Shown: in pieces, positions 1-4,626 of the stretch | How positions within the stretch are numbered: position 1 is the first letter of the stretch | Layout of the letters: each line of letters starts with the position of its first letter | From: an uncultured Mycoplasmatota bacterium | GTDB taxonomy: Bacteria; Bacillota_I; Bacilli_A; RF39; UBA660 | Assembly: GCA_900544625.1 (NCBI GenBank) | Contig: UQVR01000034.1 | Span: 1 to 8,022 of the forward strand | Direction: 5' to 3' | Length of the DNA: 8,022 nucleotides | Notes under the pieces: generated by a model | What the model saw: only the letters and a program-made list of their open reading frames with translations | Told to the model about the DNA's origin: nothing | The model's database searches: none | Position numbers and translations under genes: made by a program

Positions 1-10
1 TTATATCAAA

Positions 11-34
11 AAGCCGCACCCAAGTGGTGCGGTT
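11..34 (-). terminator. Rho-independent terminator (distal of a tandem pair)
   Basis: A 7-bp perfect GC-rich stem (CCGCACC at 14-20, GGTGCGG at 26-32) has a 5-nt loop. Read on the minus strand, it is followed by CTTTTTG. It is the second hairpin after the XRE gene stop and acts as a backup terminator for it. It could instead end a plus-strand gene left of the window, but the plus side lacks a T-run. Confidence 0.7.
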
Positions 35-50
35 CAATTTTCAATTTAGG

Positions 51-85
51 AAAAAATAAACTTCCAAATCGGAAGTTTATTTTTT
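51..85 (-). terminator. Rho-independent terminator overlapping the XRE stop codon
   Basis: A 15-bp perfect stem pairs 51-65 with 71-85 around the loop AAATC. The outer part is A/T and the core is CTTCC/GGAAG. On the minus strand the stem's own 3' arm is T-rich (TTTATTTTTT), so it terminates the minus-strand gene, whose TAA (77-79) lies inside the stem. The plus strand also ends in TTTATTTTTTT, so it may work in both directions. Confidence 0.75.
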
Positions 86-310
86 TAGTACTGATTTTGA
101 GTAAGGTCTTTTTTCATCGGTTCTACCTAAAAGATAATCAACTGAAACATTATAATAATCAGCCAATTTGCAAATATAGTGAATTGGTATTAGTCTTTTA
201 CCAATTTCATATTCACTATATTGTTGTCTTTTAATTCCTATTGCTTCTGCAACATCTCTTTGCAATAAATCTCTGTCTAATCTTATTTCTTTTAATCTAT
301 CTATATTCAT
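77..310 (-). CDS. XRE-family (Cro/CI-type) HTH transcriptional regulator
   Basis: A 77-aa protein that is almost entirely one lambda-repressor-like HTH_3 domain. Helices 2-3 span about residues 14-36, with the pattern LLQRDVAEAIGIKRQQYSEYE, followed by GKRLIPIHYICKLADYYNVSVDYLLG (residues 37-62), the usual end of this fold. A short basic tail follows and there is no sensor or protease-like domain, as in small phage/ICE-type or chromosomal repressors. An in-frame upstream start would add six residues, but ATG at 310 is preceded by GTGGTGGAAC at good SD distance. It is transcribed away from the 429-1541 surface-protein gene, and the 118 bp between them hold repeats suited to its binding, so it probably represses itself and/or that gene (inference). 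Which signal relieves repression cannot be seen. A cytoplasmic DNA-binding role is nearly certain. Confidence 0.92.
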   Translation of the reverse strand: MNIDRLKEIRLDRDLLQRDVAEAIGIKRQQYSEYEIGKRLIPIHYICKLADYYNVSVDYLLGRTDEKRPYSKSVLKK

Positions 311-321
311 TGTTCCACCAC

Positions 322-393
322 ATAACAATATTGTTGCATATTATTGATAATTTTGCTTGACAATGCAAAATATGTGTTGCATAATATTGTTAT
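322..393. repeat. Paired repeats between divergent genes: candidate XRE operators
   Basis: Two 15-bp copies, TGTTGCATATTATTG (332-346) and TGTTGCATAATATTG (375-389), match at 14/15 in the same orientation, 43 bp apart. An inverted pair ATAACAATATT (322-332) / AATATTGTTAT (383-393) brackets the block. An ATGCAA/TTGCAT palindrome (363-368 and 377-382) sits between the -35 and -10 of the plus promoter. The right copy covers that promoter's -10, so occupancy would block it; the left copy lies just ahead of the XRE start. Function is inferred from position and symmetry. Confidence 0.55.
357..385 (+). promoter_or_regulatory. Sigma-A type promoter of the surface-protein gene
   Basis: A consensus -35 TTGACA (357-362) is separated by 17 bp from -10 CATAAT (380-385). 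The expected transcription start is near 392, giving a leader of about 37 nt that carries the SD GGAGTGG (417-423). The strong -35, buried in repeats, suggests a promoter kept off by a repressor. Confidence 0.75.
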
Positions 394-428
394 AAGCATA
401 ATATATTTTGCCCAATGGAGTGGTAAGT

Positions 429-1541
429 ATGAATAACAAAAAAATATTAACAATAATTTTAATAATATTATTTAGTTTTGTAACTGAAAGAATAAATACT
501 AATAAAACCGATGTTTATGAGGAACAAAATAAAATCTCAATTAAGAAAAACAAAAATATGTTATCAATGAATTTAGAACAAACAGCAGGTGCAGGAGATT
601 ATAAAACAGTAACACAAAGTAGTTGGCCAACAGAGGGATATAAGTTTAATACAGAACTATCGAGATGCGAAAATGGAAGTGAAATAAGTTGGGATGATAC
701 AGAGAAAGTAGTTGTCGTAACAGGTAATTTGTTAGATAAATGTTATGTTTATTTTGACATTTATCTAACAACATTAGCTGAATATATAAAATCTCAATAT
801 ACAGGAACTCAAGGGGATAATGCACTATATTATCATAACTCCATTTTAACAAATGGAGCGGGAGATAATTCATACAGATATGCTGGAGCAAGTGAAAGTG
901 TAAATAATTATATTTGCTTAGGTTCAGATGAAGCAACATGTCCAGATGCAAACTTATTTAGAATAATAGGGGTATTCGGAGACCAAGTAAAAGTAATAAG
1001 GGCAAAATCAGTTGGTGACCAACCATGGCACTCATCACTAGTTAACAAATCATGGTCAAGTTCAAGTTTAAATACATATTTAAATGGAGAATATTTGACC
1101 AGTCTTGGAACATTAGCAGATAAAATAGCCACAACAACATGGAAAGTTGAAGGCGGATATACTACGAACTTATATGATGTACCTAAGACAGCATATCAAT
1201 ATGAAGTAGGAAGTAGTGCATCAAGTACAACACATGATGCCAAAATAGGATTAATGTATGTAAGTGATTATGGATTTGCAGCAGACTCAAGTGAATGGAC
1301 AAAAAAATTAGGTTCTTATAAAAGTTCATCAAAAAATTGGCTACTTTTAGATTCTATAGAATGGACTATTTCGCGTTCTTCGGACAATTTATACAGTGCG
1401 TTCTATGTGAATAATTCTGGGGGTGTATACAGCGCTTATGTGACTCGTAGCTATGTTGTTCGCCCGTCCTTCAGTCTTGAGTCTTCGGTAAAATATGTAT
1501 CAGGATCAGGAACTATTGAAAATCCAATAAGAATTAATTGA
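429..1541 (+). CDS. Anchored surface protein with DUF6273-like C-terminal domain and variable-looking tail
   Basis: A 370-aa protein. ATG 429 is chosen because GGAG (417-420) lies 8 nt ahead; TTG 408 would lie over the SD. Residues 5-19 form one hydrophobic helix (ILTIILIILFSFV) after MNNKK, a signal anchor. A spacer follows (about 20-60), then a Ser/Thr/Gly/Asn-rich region with paired Cys (near CENGSEISWDD and DKCYVYFD, about 80-110), then a YTGTQGDN...NGAGDNSYRYAG region (about 124-153). From about 173 (NLFRIIGVF) to the end it looks like the DUF6273/C-type-lectin-like repeats common in gut Bacilli: SSSSLNTYLNGEYLTSL, KIGLMYVSDYG, EWTISR (311-316), VRP (344-346) and a closing GSGTIENPIRI. 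I recall many similar proteins from uncultured Bacilli but cannot name a gene. The likely role is a cell-surface ligand-binding protein outside the membrane. Its tail differs in base use (separate entry). A related protein is encoded at 5565-6725, and a terminator follows at 1561. Confidence 0.85.
   Translation: MNNKKILTIILIILFSFVTERINTNKTDVYEEQNKISIKKNKNMLSMNLEQTAGAGDYKTVTQSSWPTEGYKFNTELSRCENGSEISWDDTEKVVVVTGNLLDKCYVYFDIYLTTLAEYIKSQYTGTQGDNALYYHNSILTNGAGDNSYRYAGASESVNNYICLGSDEATCPDANLFRIIGVFGDQVKVIRAKSVGDQPWHSSLVNKSWSSSSLNTYLNGEYLTSLGTLADKIATTTWKVEGGYTTNLYDVPKTAYQYEVGSSASSTTHDAKIGLMYVSDYGFAADSSEWTKKLGSYKSSSKNWLLLDSIEWTISRSSDNLYSAFYVNNSGGVYSAYVTRSYVVRPSFSLESSVKYVSGSGTIENPIRIN
1371..1490 (+). 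other. Variable-region-like block in the surface-protein gene (possible DGR target region)
   Basis: Within codons 315-354, adenine falls to 21/120 (17.5%), against 45/120 (37.5%) in the preceding 120 bases. CpG rises to 9 in 120 bases, against 8 in the preceding ~940 bases of the gene. GC is about 45% at 1381-1490, against roughly 30-37% at 1141-1380. Of the 30 codons 315-344, 22 end in T or C. Protein-level landmarks are W312, then a Tyr/Ser/Asn/Gly-rich stretch ending in VRP (344-346). DGR target regions typically replace template AAY codons by NNY codons in a lectin-fold tail ending near a conserved RP, and this matches that form. No template copy or reverse transcriptase is visible here, so a gene-conversion tract from another locus is an equal alternative. 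Confidence 0.45.
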
Positions 1542-1560
1542 TATACAGTAGATATACTAT

Positions 1561-1590
1561 AAAAGTAGCATTTGCTCCTTTTTCTTTTTT
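1561..1590 (+). terminator. Rho-independent terminator after the surface-protein gene
   Basis: The stem is AAAAG (1561-1565) / CTTTT (1578-1582) plus AGC (1567-1569) / GCT (1574-1576), with one internal T/C mismatch and an ATTT loop. A T-rich run follows to 1592. The hairpin is moderate in strength but well placed, 20 nt after the TGA, and separates this gene from the next promoter. Confidence 0.55.
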
Positions 1591-1600
1591 TTGCTATAAT
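1572..1600 (+). promoter_or_regulatory. Extended -10 promoter for the 129-aa gene
   Basis: A perfect extended -10, TGC-TATAAT (1592-1600), has a poor -35 TTGCTC (1572-1577) at 17 bp. Transcription should begin near 1607, at the SD AGGTGG (1607-1612). The promoter lies inside the longer TTG-started version of the next ORF, which argues for the ATG at 1623. Confidence 0.65.
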
Positions 1601-1622
1601 TTTCTTAGGTGGTTTGATAGAT

Positions 1623-2012
1623 ATGAAATTTAATAATGTTTATGAAGAAGAGTATTTTTTTCCATATGAAGGGTTATCCTTAGAGGAAAATAGAGAAATA
1701 CGGTATCTTTTAAGTAATTCTTTTGATTTTTTAGATGGAGATATAGTTCAAATGCAATTAATTAAAAATGAAGAAACAATTATTGCTAATGGTATGTATG
1801 GAAGTTATAATGGCAATAAAACTTTTATTAGTAAAATAATTAAAACTAAAGATGGATACAATATTGAAAGTAAGATATATGATTTAAGTAATAAACGTGA
1901 TCAAGTAAGTAATACTATTTTTATATATGAAGGAGATAATATAAAAGTAATAAGTGGGGGAAAATCAAGAATAATTAAAAGAAGAAGTAATGTGGAATCT
2001 ATAAATAGATAG
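1623..2012 (+). CDS. Hypothetical protein of unknown function, 129 aa
   Basis: I do not recognise this protein. From ATG 1623 it begins MKFNNVYEEEYFFPYEGLS, acidic and aromatic, with a short helical stretch (about 18-32). From about residue 43 it is strand-rich, with repeated alternation (VQMQLI, ETIIANGMYGSYNG, KTFISKIIKTKDG, NTIFIYEGDNIKVISGG). It ends in a basic tail, KSRIIKRRSNVESINR. AGGTGG stands 10 nt ahead of the ATG. A TTG at 1572 would add 17 residues, mostly one hydrophobic run (LLFLFFAIIFLGG), giving a membrane anchor; I prefer the ATG because the added bases look like terminator T-run plus promoter. It stops 52 bp before the response regulator on the same strand, and no good terminator separates them, so it may be partly co-transcribed with the two-component genes. 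A link to that system is only positional. Confidence 0.7.
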   Translation: MKFNNVYEEEYFFPYEGLSLEENREIRYLLSNSFDFLDGDIVQMQLIKNEETIIANGMYGSYNGNKTFISKIIKTKDGYNIESKIYDLSNKRDQVSNTIFIYEGDNIKVISGGKSRIIKRRSNVESINR

Positions 2013-2013
2013 A

Positions 2014-2047
2014 TTTTCATATATTTTTCACAAATGAAAATTATAAT
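2014..2047 (+). promoter_or_regulatory. PhoB-box-like direct repeats with -10 ahead of the response regulator
   Basis: TTTTCAT (2014-2020) and TTTTCAC (2025-2031) are repeated at an 11-bp period. An inverted ATGAAAAT (2034-2041) and a perfect -10 TATAAT (2042-2047) follow. There is no acceptable -35 at 16-18 bp; the repeats occupy that place, as in promoters activated by OmpR/PhoB regulators. ATTTTCAT/ATGAAAAT can also fold as an A/T hairpin. Autoregulation is inferred. Confidence 0.5.
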
Positions 2048-2064
2048 AATTGTTGGGTGGTAAA

Positions 2065-2727
2065 ATGCGTGTTTTAGTAGTAGATGATGAGAAATTAATT
2101 AGAGATGTAATTAAAGAATATTTATTATTAGAAAAAATTGAAGTTGAAGAAGCAAGTAATGGTGAGGAAGCATTAAATAAAGTAAAACAAGAAAACTTTG
2201 ATATAATAATAATGGATATAATGATGCCTAAGATGGATGGATATACCGCATGTAGAGAGATTAAAAAGATAAAAGATATTCCTTTTATAATGCTTTCTGC
2301 ACGAGGTGAAGAATATGAAAAACTTATTGGCTTTGATTTAGGCATAGATGATTATGTAACTAAGCCATTTAGTCCAAAAGAGTTGGTGGCAAGGATTAAG
2401 GCTGTAACTAAAAGAAAAGAAATTGATACTAATATATATGAAATTAAAGGAATAAAAATAGATGATTTAGCTCATGATGTGTATGTAGATGGAAAGAAGA
2501 TTTATTTGACACCGAAAGAATATGATTTATTAAAATACTTTATAGATAATAAAAATATTGCTTTATCTAGAGAGAATTTGCTTTCTCATATCTGGGGTTA
2601 TGATTTTTATGGTGATGATAGAACTGTTGATACTCATGTTAAGACTTTAAGAAAACATTTAGGTAAATATAAAGATATGATTGTTACAGTTCGTGGAATG
2701 GGATACAAGTTTTTATATGAAGAATAA
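2065..2727 (+). CDS. OmpR/PhoB-family response regulator
   Basis: A 220-aa two-domain regulator. The receiver domain (1-118) has the acidic pair D7-D8, phosphoacceptor D51 in IIIMDIMMPKMDG, S78 in MLSAR and K100 in VTKPF, so every residue of the phosphorylation site is present. The winged-helix DNA-binding domain (about 124-217) has LTPKEYDLLKYF, the recognition-helix region RTVDTHVKTLRKHLG and the wing VTVRGMGYKF. ATG 2065 is chosen because GGGTGG (2055-2060) lies 4 nt ahead; a TTG at 2050 lies over the SD. It is the cytoplasmic output partner of the histidine kinase that starts 11 bases before its stop. Length is standard for the family, so nothing is missing. The target genes are unknown; the repeats ahead of it suggest self-control, and the envelope genes nearby are possible targets (inference). 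Sequence alone does not tell PhoP-, YycF- or VanR-like subgroups apart. Confidence 0.96.
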   Translation: MRVLVVDDEKLIRDVIKEYLLLEKIEVEEASNGEEALNKVKQENFDIIIMDIMMPKMDGYTACREIKKIKDIPFIMLSARGEEYEKLIGFDLGIDDYVTKPFSPKELVARIKAVTKRKEIDTNIYEIKGIKIDDLAHDVYVDGKKIYLTPKEYDLLKYFIDNKNIALSRENLLSHIWGYDFYGDDRTVDTHVKTLRKHLGKYKDMIVTVRGMGYKFLYEE

Positions 2728-4102
2728 AAAGAAAACTAGTATTCAAGCTAAAACATTGTTTTTTCTTCTTTCCTATAATGTTGTTATTATTATTCTTCTT
2801 TGGTTTTGTCAAATAAAAATATTAGATATTTATTATGAAAAAGAACAGATGTTAAATATGAATAATATTGTTTATTCTTTGAAAAGTGTAGAAAGTGATA
2901 ACTTAATTTCAACTTTGCAAGAAATTGCATATGAAAAAAATGTTTGTATTGTGGTAAGTGATGATATTAATGTTGTTGGCGCGTATAATATGAATATGAA
3001 TGGTTGTGCTTTAAAAAATAGAAATAGTAAAGTAAAGGAATTAATGTATGGTTTTGTTGATTCTGATGAGACATTTAAATCTTATAAATTTATTAATGAA
3101 GATAAACATGTTGAAGCGTTAATGTATGGTATAAAAGTTGATGGTAAAAATACATTTATATATTCTAATTTAGAAGATATTTCTGATTTTACAATTTTAA
3201 TTAAAAGACAATTGATGTATGTTTGTATATTAGGTATTGTAATAGCTATAATTATGTCTGTGTTTTTATCAAATAAAATAACAGAACCTATTACAAAAAT
3301 AACTAAAAAAGCTAAAAAGTTAGGAACTGGAGATACTGATGTTTATTTTGAAGATTCTGGTATTAAAGAAATTGATGAATTGAGTGAGGCTTTAACACAA
3401 GCTCAAAGTGAAATGCTTAAAACTGATGAATTGCGTCGCGATTTGATGGCAAATGTATCTCATGATTTGAAAACGCCCCTTACAATGATAAAGGCATATG
3501 CGGAAATGATTCGGGATATATCTTATAAAGATCAAGATAAAATGAATGAACACTTAAGTATTATTGTGGATGAAACGGATAGGTTAACAGTTTTAGTTAA
3601 TGATATACTTGATTTATCTAGAATGCAATCTAATGCCGATTCCCTAAGTATTGAAAAATTTGATTTAGCTGATGATATAAAAACTATTGTAAATCGATAT
3701 CAAATAATAAAAGAAACAGAAAAATATATAATTAATTTATATATGCCTAATTCAATAATGATAAAGGCTGATAAAAAGAAACTAAATCAAGTAATTTATA
3801 ATTTAATTAACAATGCTATTAATTATACTGGTGATGATAAAACTGTAACAGTAAGAGTAACAAAACATAAAAAGTATTATTTAGTGGAAATTAGTGATAC
3901 TGGTAAAGGTATTAAAGAAAGTGAAATTCCATATATTTGGAACAAATATTATAAAAATGATAAGAATCATCAAAGGAATGTTGTATCAACAGGGTTAGGC
4001 CTTTCTATTGTAAAAGAAATCCTTGAACTTCATGATTATGAATATGGTGTTAAGAGTGTATTAAAAAAAGGTACTACTTTCTATTTTAAAATCAAAATAT
4101 AA
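2717..4102 (+). CDS. Membrane sensor histidine kinase (HAMP-HisKA-HATPase_c)
   Basis: A 461-aa kinase. TM1 is at about 13-31 (TLFFLLSYNVVIIILLWF), and an outside sensor of about 130 residues (35-165) has the PAS/Cache-like pattern NVCIVVSDDINVVGAY and GC at 96-97. TM2 is at about 168-185, HAMP at about 186-238 (starts TEPITKITKKAKKLGTGD), and HisKA contains H249 in MANVSHDLKTPLTMIKAYAEM. The ATPase domain has N-box YNLINNAINY (361-370), G1 DTGKGI (394-399) and GLGLSIVKEI (426-435). All catalytic boxes are intact, so it should autophosphorylate at H249 and pass phosphate to D51 of the preceding regulator. ATG 2717 overlaps the regulator gene by 11 nt, which suggests translational coupling. The SD is weak (GGGA at 2700-2703); a TTG at 2681 is possible but would add twelve residues read from regulator codons. 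The signal sensed is unknown; the domain is too diverged to name a ligand. Confidence 0.95.
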   Translation: MKNKKKTSIQAKTLFFLLSYNVVIIILLWFCQIKILDIYYEKEQMLNMNNIVYSLKSVESDNLISTLQEIAYEKNVCIVVSDDINVVGAYNMNMNGCALKNRNSKVKELMYGFVDSDETFKSYKFINEDKHVEALMYGIKVDGKNTFIYSNLEDISDFTILIKRQLMYVCILGIVIAIIMSVFLSNKITEPITKITKKAKKLGTGDTDVYFEDSGIKEIDELSEALTQAQSEMLKTDELRRDLMANVSHDLKTPLTMIKAYAEMIRDISYKDQDKMNEHLSIIVDETDRLTVLVNDILDLSRMQSNADSLSIEKFDLADDIKTIVNRYQIIKETEKYIINLYMPNSIMIKADKKKLNQVIYNLINNAINYTGDDKTVTVRVTKHKKYYLVEISDTGKGIKESEIPYIWNKYYKNDKNHQRNVVSTGLGLSIVKEILELHDYEYGVKSVLKKGTTFYFKIKI

Positions 4103-4137
4103 AAATTTCATTATTTCAACATAAATATTTCATAATT

Positions 4138-4277
4138 CTTTGTTATTATTATATTGTAACAAAGGAGGGATGTTATATAAGATAAAAATTTTAGGTTTAT
4201 AAAAATATAAACTATACACAATTAACATATAAACTCAAAACTCACACTTTTTAAAAGAGTCTTTCGACTCTTTTTTT
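4138..4277 (+). ncRNA. Possible short transcript or leader between kinase gene and terminator
   Basis: An inverted repeat CTTTGTTA (4138-4145) / TAACAAAG (4157-4164) ends in a near-perfect SD core, AAAGGAGG (4161-4168). A TATATT (4150-4155) could be a -10 giving a start near 4162. The ATG at 4170 is too close to the SD and opens only a 10-codon frame (MLYKIKILGL). Three TTTCA copies at 4106, 4114 and 4128 precede it. The span ends at the terminator at 4253-4277, so an RNA of about 115 nt, or simply the 3' UTR of the kinase mRNA, could come from here. Confidence 0.25.
4253..4277 (+). terminator. Rho-independent terminator of the two-component operon
   Basis: A 9-bp perfect stem, AAAAGAGTC (4253-4261) / GACTCTTTT (4266-4274), has a TTTC loop and runs into seven T residues (4271-4277). 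It is the strongest plus-strand terminator in the window and lies 150 bp after the kinase stop. Confidence 0.9.
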
Positions 4278-4318
4278 GATATATTGGGATAGTTATACTT
4301 TTTTTGTAAACAAAAGTA

Positions 4319-4347
4319 TTGATATATTGCTAAACAAACGTTGTAAT
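4319..4347 (+). promoter_or_regulatory. Sigma-A type promoter in the 4278-4371 gap
   Basis: TTGATA (4319-4324) and TGTAAT (4342-4347) each match consensus at 5/6, with a 17-bp spacer. The predicted start near 4354 lies just ahead of GAGGG (4360-4364) and an ATG at 4372. This spacing to an ORF makes a chance match less likely. Confidence 0.5.
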
Positions 4348-4371
4348 TAGTTTATCTGCGAGGGTATTTTA

Positions 4372-4482
4372 ATGAACATTTACAAAGGTAATTCATTGAA
4401 AAAACTTTTGGAAGTACTAGATATATTTATAATAATTTTTGAGCAGAAGGAAAAAATAAATATGAAGAAAGTATATAAATAA
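4372..4482 (+). CDS. Possible small ORF, 36 aa, hydrophobic centre
   Basis: An open frame from ATG 4372 to TAA 4482 encodes MNIYKGNSLKKLLEVLDIFI, then IIFEQKEKINMKKVYK. The centre (LLEVLDIFIIIF) is a short hydrophobic or amphipathic helix between basic ends, as in small membrane-associated peptides. Support comes from the SD GAGGG 7 nt ahead and the promoter at 4319-4347. Against it, the length is small and A/T-rich DNA gives many chance frames. It converges with the minus-strand operon, whose terminators lie just downstream. I do not recognise a family. It could instead be a 5' part of a longer structured RNA reaching into 4498-4612. Confidence 0.35.
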   Translation: MNIYKGNSLKKLLEVLDIFIIIFEQKEKINMKKVYK

Positions 4483-4490
4483 GAACGATA

Positions 4491-4525
4491 TAAAAAAGTC
4501 GAATGGCGACCATCCGGTGTTGGTC
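4491..4525 (-). terminator. Second (distal) terminator-like hairpin for the minus-strand operon
   Basis: Read on the minus strand, GGATGG-TCG-CCATTC (4500-4514) can form a 6-bp stem with one G-T pair, followed by GAC and six T. Competing pairings exist: GTCG/CGAC (4498-4501 with 4507-4510) and GACCA/TGGTC (4508-4512 with 4521-4525). The stretch is much richer in G and C than its surroundings. As a terminator it is weak, and it would back up the one at 4558-4582. Confidence 0.4.
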
Positions 4526-4557
4526 TGCATGAGAAACTTAAGGTTTTAGTGAAACAT

Positions 4558-4582
4558 AAAAAGTGTTACCGTGAGGTAACAC
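4558..4582 (-). terminator. Rho-independent terminator of the glycosidase operon
   Basis: An 8-bp perfect stem, GTGTTACC (4563-4570) / GGTAACAC (4575-4582), runs into TTTTT (complement of 4558-4562) on the minus strand. It lies about 45 nt after the glycosidase stop. On the plus strand the loop reads GTGA, a GNRA tetraloop, and no T-run follows, so termination is directional. Confidence 0.85.
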
Positions 4583-4586
4583 AGAT

Positions 4587-4612
4587 ACTTGAATTTCGTT
4601 AGAAATATAAGT
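4587..4612. other. Imperfect hairpin next to the terminator
   Basis: Eleven positions, ACTTGAATTTC (4587-4597) and GAAATATAAGT (4602-4612), pair around GTTA with one A-A mismatch and one G-T pair. On the plus strand TTTTG follows from 4612, so it might be a weak plus-strand terminator for the small ORF transcript. On the minus strand it is part of the glycosidase 3' UTR. Confidence 0.4.
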
Positions 4613-4626
4613 TTTGTTCTGGAAGA

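Noticed and set aside
646..1132. Minus-strand frames of 101 and 74 codons inside the surface-protein gene
   Set aside because: They lie opposite a well-supported gene with promoter, SD and domain matches; their residues are His/Leu/Tyr-rich antisense translation without SD.
1371..1490. A DGR template repeat or reverse transcriptase elsewhere in this window
   Set aside because: I looked on both strands for a second copy of the GTTCGCCCGTCC end or its surroundings and for RT motifs such as YxDD in the coding regions; none is present.
1572..1622. Longer TTG-started form of the 129-aa protein
   Set aside because: Not preferred: the added codons coincide with a terminator T-run and a perfect extended -10. 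It is kept as a finding because the hydrophobic reading is possible.
2028..2345. Minus-strand 105-codon frame over the response regulator
   Set aside because: It is antisense to the highly conserved receiver domain; no SD and no recognisable motif.
4491..4626. Known riboswitch, tRNA, tmRNA, SRP RNA or group II intron
   Set aside because: None of the conserved cores I know fits; a chance likeness to group II intron domain text was too weak and no domain V is present.
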